This document shows, one piece after another, positions 5,570 through 7,260 of a stretch of DNA of 7,260 bases. The stretch comes from Hyphomicrobiales bacterium (lineage in GTDB: Bacteria > Pseudomonadota > Alphaproteobacteria > Rhizobiales > Rhizobiaceae). The notes beneath the pieces are model-generated. The model worked only from the letters and a program-made list of their open reading frames with translations. It ran no database searches and was not told the origin of the DNA. The stretch is taken from contig JAALLB010000086.1 of NCBI GenBank assembly GCA_011087745.1, positions 1 to 7,260 on the forward strand, read 5' to 3'. Made by a program: the position numbers and the translations under genes. Within the stretch, counting starts at the first letter, position 1; each line of letters starts with the position of its first letter.

Positions 5570-6811
5570 ATGTTCCCACTTTCCAGTTTAATGAAAACCT
5601 TCATCCAAAAGGGTTCACTCACTGTAATTGATGCTGATGACAAGCGGCATGTGTTCTCGGGGGCACCTGGGCTTGAAGTAACAATGAAATTGCATGACAA
5701 AAAACTGTACCGTTCTCTTGTTACCAATTCAGAGCTTGCAGCAGGTGAAGCCTATATGGACGGGACGATGACTTTTGAAGAGGGCTCTACCTTAAGGGAC
5801 TTCTTGCAACTGTTTTCGCATAACCGTCTTTCTTTGGCATCTCACCCTGCACAAAAGATAATTCGTGCCTTTAATATGAAGTTCAGAAAGAAGCAGCAGT
5901 CGAACCGCAAGGGGCAGGCGCAACAAAATGTTTCGCATCATTATGATTTGGGCAATGAGTTTTATAAGCTCTTTCTGGATAAGAACATGTTGTATTCCTG
6001 TGCTTATTTCCGTGAGGAAGACGAAACACTAGAAGATGCCCAGCGCAATAAACTTCGCCTGCTGGCATCCAAACTGGATTTGAAACCGGGACAGAAGGTT
6101 TTGGACATTGGTTGTGGATGGGGTGATTTAGCGCTTTATCTGGCAGCACTAAAAGATGTGTCTGTTGTGGGGGTTACGCTTTCAACTGAACAACAAAAAC
6201 TTGCCTCTGAGCGGGCAAAAAAGATGGGACTTTCTGACAAGGTTGAATTCCGTTTGCAAGACTACCGTGAAGTGCCGGAAAAATTTGATCGTATTGTTTC
6301 TGTTGGGATGTTTGAGCATGTTGGTGTTACGCATTATGATGAATTCTTTAAAAAATTGAATAACTTGATGCCAGATGATGGTTTGGCGGTCATACATTCG
6401 ATTGGTCACATGTCACCTCCGGGGATGGCTAGCTCCTGGCTTCGCAAATACATTTTTCCGGGTGCATATTCGCCTGCTTTATCAGAAGTTTTTGAGGTTA
6501 TTGAACAGAATAATCTTTGGTGTACGGATCTTGAATTTCTGCGGGTGCATTACGCAACCACACTTCTTCACTGGGTTGAGCGATTTGAGAAAAACCGGGA
6601 TAAAGTAGTTGAGCTTTATGATGAGAAGTTTGCTCGCATGTGGGAGTTTTATCTTATTTCCTGCGAGTTGATGTTCCGGACCGGCAGCCAGCACGTATTT
6701 CATATGCAGCTTTCCAGGAGTCGTGATGGCGCTCCGATTGTGCGGGATTATATTACGGATACCCAACGCGAACTTGAGAAGCTTGAAAAGAAGCTGAAAC
6801 TGGAGCTTTAA
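5570..6811 (+). CDS. cfa: cyclopropane-fatty-acyl-phospholipid synthase
   Basis: Cfa transfers a methylene group from S-adenosylmethionine to the double bond of unsaturated acyl chains in membrane phospholipids. The product is cyclopropane fatty acids, made mostly on entry to stationary phase or under acid and other stress. The 413-residue length is close to the family norm. An N-terminal lipid-facing domain (about 1-110) precedes a methyltransferase domain with the SAM loop VLDIGCGWGDLALYLA (177-192). Residues corresponding to the E. coli active and bicarbonate site are present: C144 in LYSCAYF, E249 in MFEHVG, H276 and I278 in VIHSIG, and Y328 in HYATTLLHW. The start at ATG 5570 is supported by AGGA at 5556-5559. 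The gene is divergent from ssrA and is followed 3 nt after its stop by a secreted DUF1194 gene, probably co-transcribed. I see nothing missing or damaged. Confidence 0.97.
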   Translation: MFPLSSLMKTFIQKGSLTVIDADDKRHVFSGAPGLEVTMKLHDKKLYRSLVTNSELAAGEAYMDGTMTFEEGSTLRDFLQLFSHNRLSLASHPAQKIIRAFNMKFRKKQQSNRKGQAQQNVSHHYDLGNEFYKLFLDKNMLYSCAYFREEDETLEDAQRNKLRLLASKLDLKPGQKVLDIGCGWGDLALYLAALKDVSVVGVTLSTEQQKLASERAKKMGLSDKVEFRLQDYREVPEKFDRIVSVGMFEHVGVTHYDEFFKKLNNLMPDDGLAVIHSIGHMSPPGMASSWLRKYIFPGAYSPALSEVFEVIEQNNLWCTDLEFLRVHYATTLLHWVERFEKNRDKVVELYDEKFARMWEFYLISCELMFRTGSQHVFHMQLSRSRDGAPIVRDYITDTQRELEKLEKKLKLEL

Positions 6812-6814
6812 GGT

Positions 6815-7260
6815 TTGAAGAAACTGGCACTTTTAACAGCAAGTCTTTTAATGAGTGTCGGTTTTTTTGCGCAAACTCCCAAATCATCGGCGCAGAATTT
6901 TTCCTGTGATTTAGCGCTTGTTTTGGCAATGGATGCCTCTTCCAGTGTAAATTCAGATGAATATGCCCTCCAGATGAAAGGCATGGCAGCAGCTCTTCTG
7001 GATGCAGAAGTGACAGAGGCAATTTTGTCTCTCGGCGGCATGTATATGGCTGCATTTGAATGGAATGGGCGAACCAATCAAAAGATGCTGTTTGAATGGT
7101 CAAGGCTGACGACTGAGGCCGAGATTTTCGCGCTTGCTCAGGCTTTGGCAACTCATAGGCGCAATTCAACCACATCGCCAACGGCATTGGGATCTGGCCT
7201 TGGATTTGCCCCTACTCGATTCACACATCTTGCGCCATCGTGTATCCGAGTTGGATTGCC
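6815..7260 (+). CDS. secreted DUF1194 (VWA-like) protein, 3' part outside the window
   Basis: The open frame starts at TTG 6815 and runs off the window end after 148 codons. Residues 1-26 form a signal peptide: LysLys near the start, a hydrophobic core, then SSA before QN as a likely cleavage site. The mature part reads like DUF1194, a von Willebrand A-like family. It has DLALVLAMDASSSV (32-45) with a DxSxS metal-site motif, AAFEWNGRTNQKMLFEW, and TSPTALGSGLGFA further on. Function is unknown; a periplasmic binding or adhesion role is only inferred from the fold. The TTG start is favoured because it gives an intact signal peptide and has GGAG at 6802-6805, inside the end of cfa, 9 nt upstream. 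An in-frame ATG at 6851 would remove the charged N-terminus of the signal. The expected conserved Asp-rich motif after the CIRV region lies beyond the window. Confidence 0.83.
   Translation, partial: MKKLALLTASLLMSVGFFAQTPKSSAQNFSCDLALVLAMDASSSVNSDEYALQMKGMAAALLDAEVTEAILSLGGMYMAAFEWNGRTNQKMLFEWSRLTTEAEIFALAQALATHRRNSTTSPTALGSGLGFAPTRFTHLAPSCIRVGL

Noticed and set aside
6753..7187. - strand open frame of 144 codons opposite the DUF1194 gene
   Set aside because: The + strand frame has a signal peptide, a DxSxS motif and coupling to cfa; the antisense frame has no recognisable features.

Overview
The window reads as a moderately AT-rich alphaproteobacterial chromosome segment, most likely from the Hyphomicrobiales (rhizobia and relatives). 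The clearest evidence is a circularly permuted, two-piece tmRNA gene of the alphaproteobacterial type. Supporting evidence is an alpha-type SspB adaptor followed by a DUF4169 gene and a ribbon-helix-helix gene, a gene set I recall from this class. I see no phage, transposon, CRISPR or other mobile DNA, so this looks like a core-genome region.

Layout. (1) Positions 1-89 hold a short leader with a possible 12-codon upstream ORF that overlaps the next start codon. (2) Positions 90-3725, + strand, encode a very large AsmA-family envelope protein. Its C-terminal coiled coil is cut by an in-frame TAA, and 86 further codons of the same coiled coil stay open up to a TAG at 3984-3986. (3) Positions 5362 down to 3983, - strand, hold a transcription unit in the order ssrA (tmRNA), sspB, DUF4169 gene, ribbon-helix-helix gene. 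The last gene converges on the asmA tail, and the two stop codons interlock in one CTAG. (4) Positions 5363-5569 are a divergent intergenic region with a good - strand promoter for ssrA and candidate palindromes in front of cfa. (5) Positions 5570-6811, + strand, encode cyclopropane-fatty-acid synthase. It is followed at once by a secreted DUF1194 (VWA-like) gene that starts with TTG and runs off the window end.

How the genes work together. tmRNA rescues stalled ribosomes and adds a degradation tag, here encoded as ANDNYAEARLAA. SspB recognises such tags and delivers tagged proteins to ClpXP. The source of the tag and its adaptor therefore lie next to each other, 31 bp apart and in the same direction. 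AsmA-family proteins and Cfa both act on the envelope: the first in phospholipid or outer-membrane homeostasis, the second in membrane lipid modification.

The most notable observations are the interrupted asmA reading frame with a preserved tail, the ssrA-sspB adjacency, and details of the split tmRNA (complementary ends, internal spacer hairpin, non-canonical T-loop). I found no convincing new defence or mobile system.
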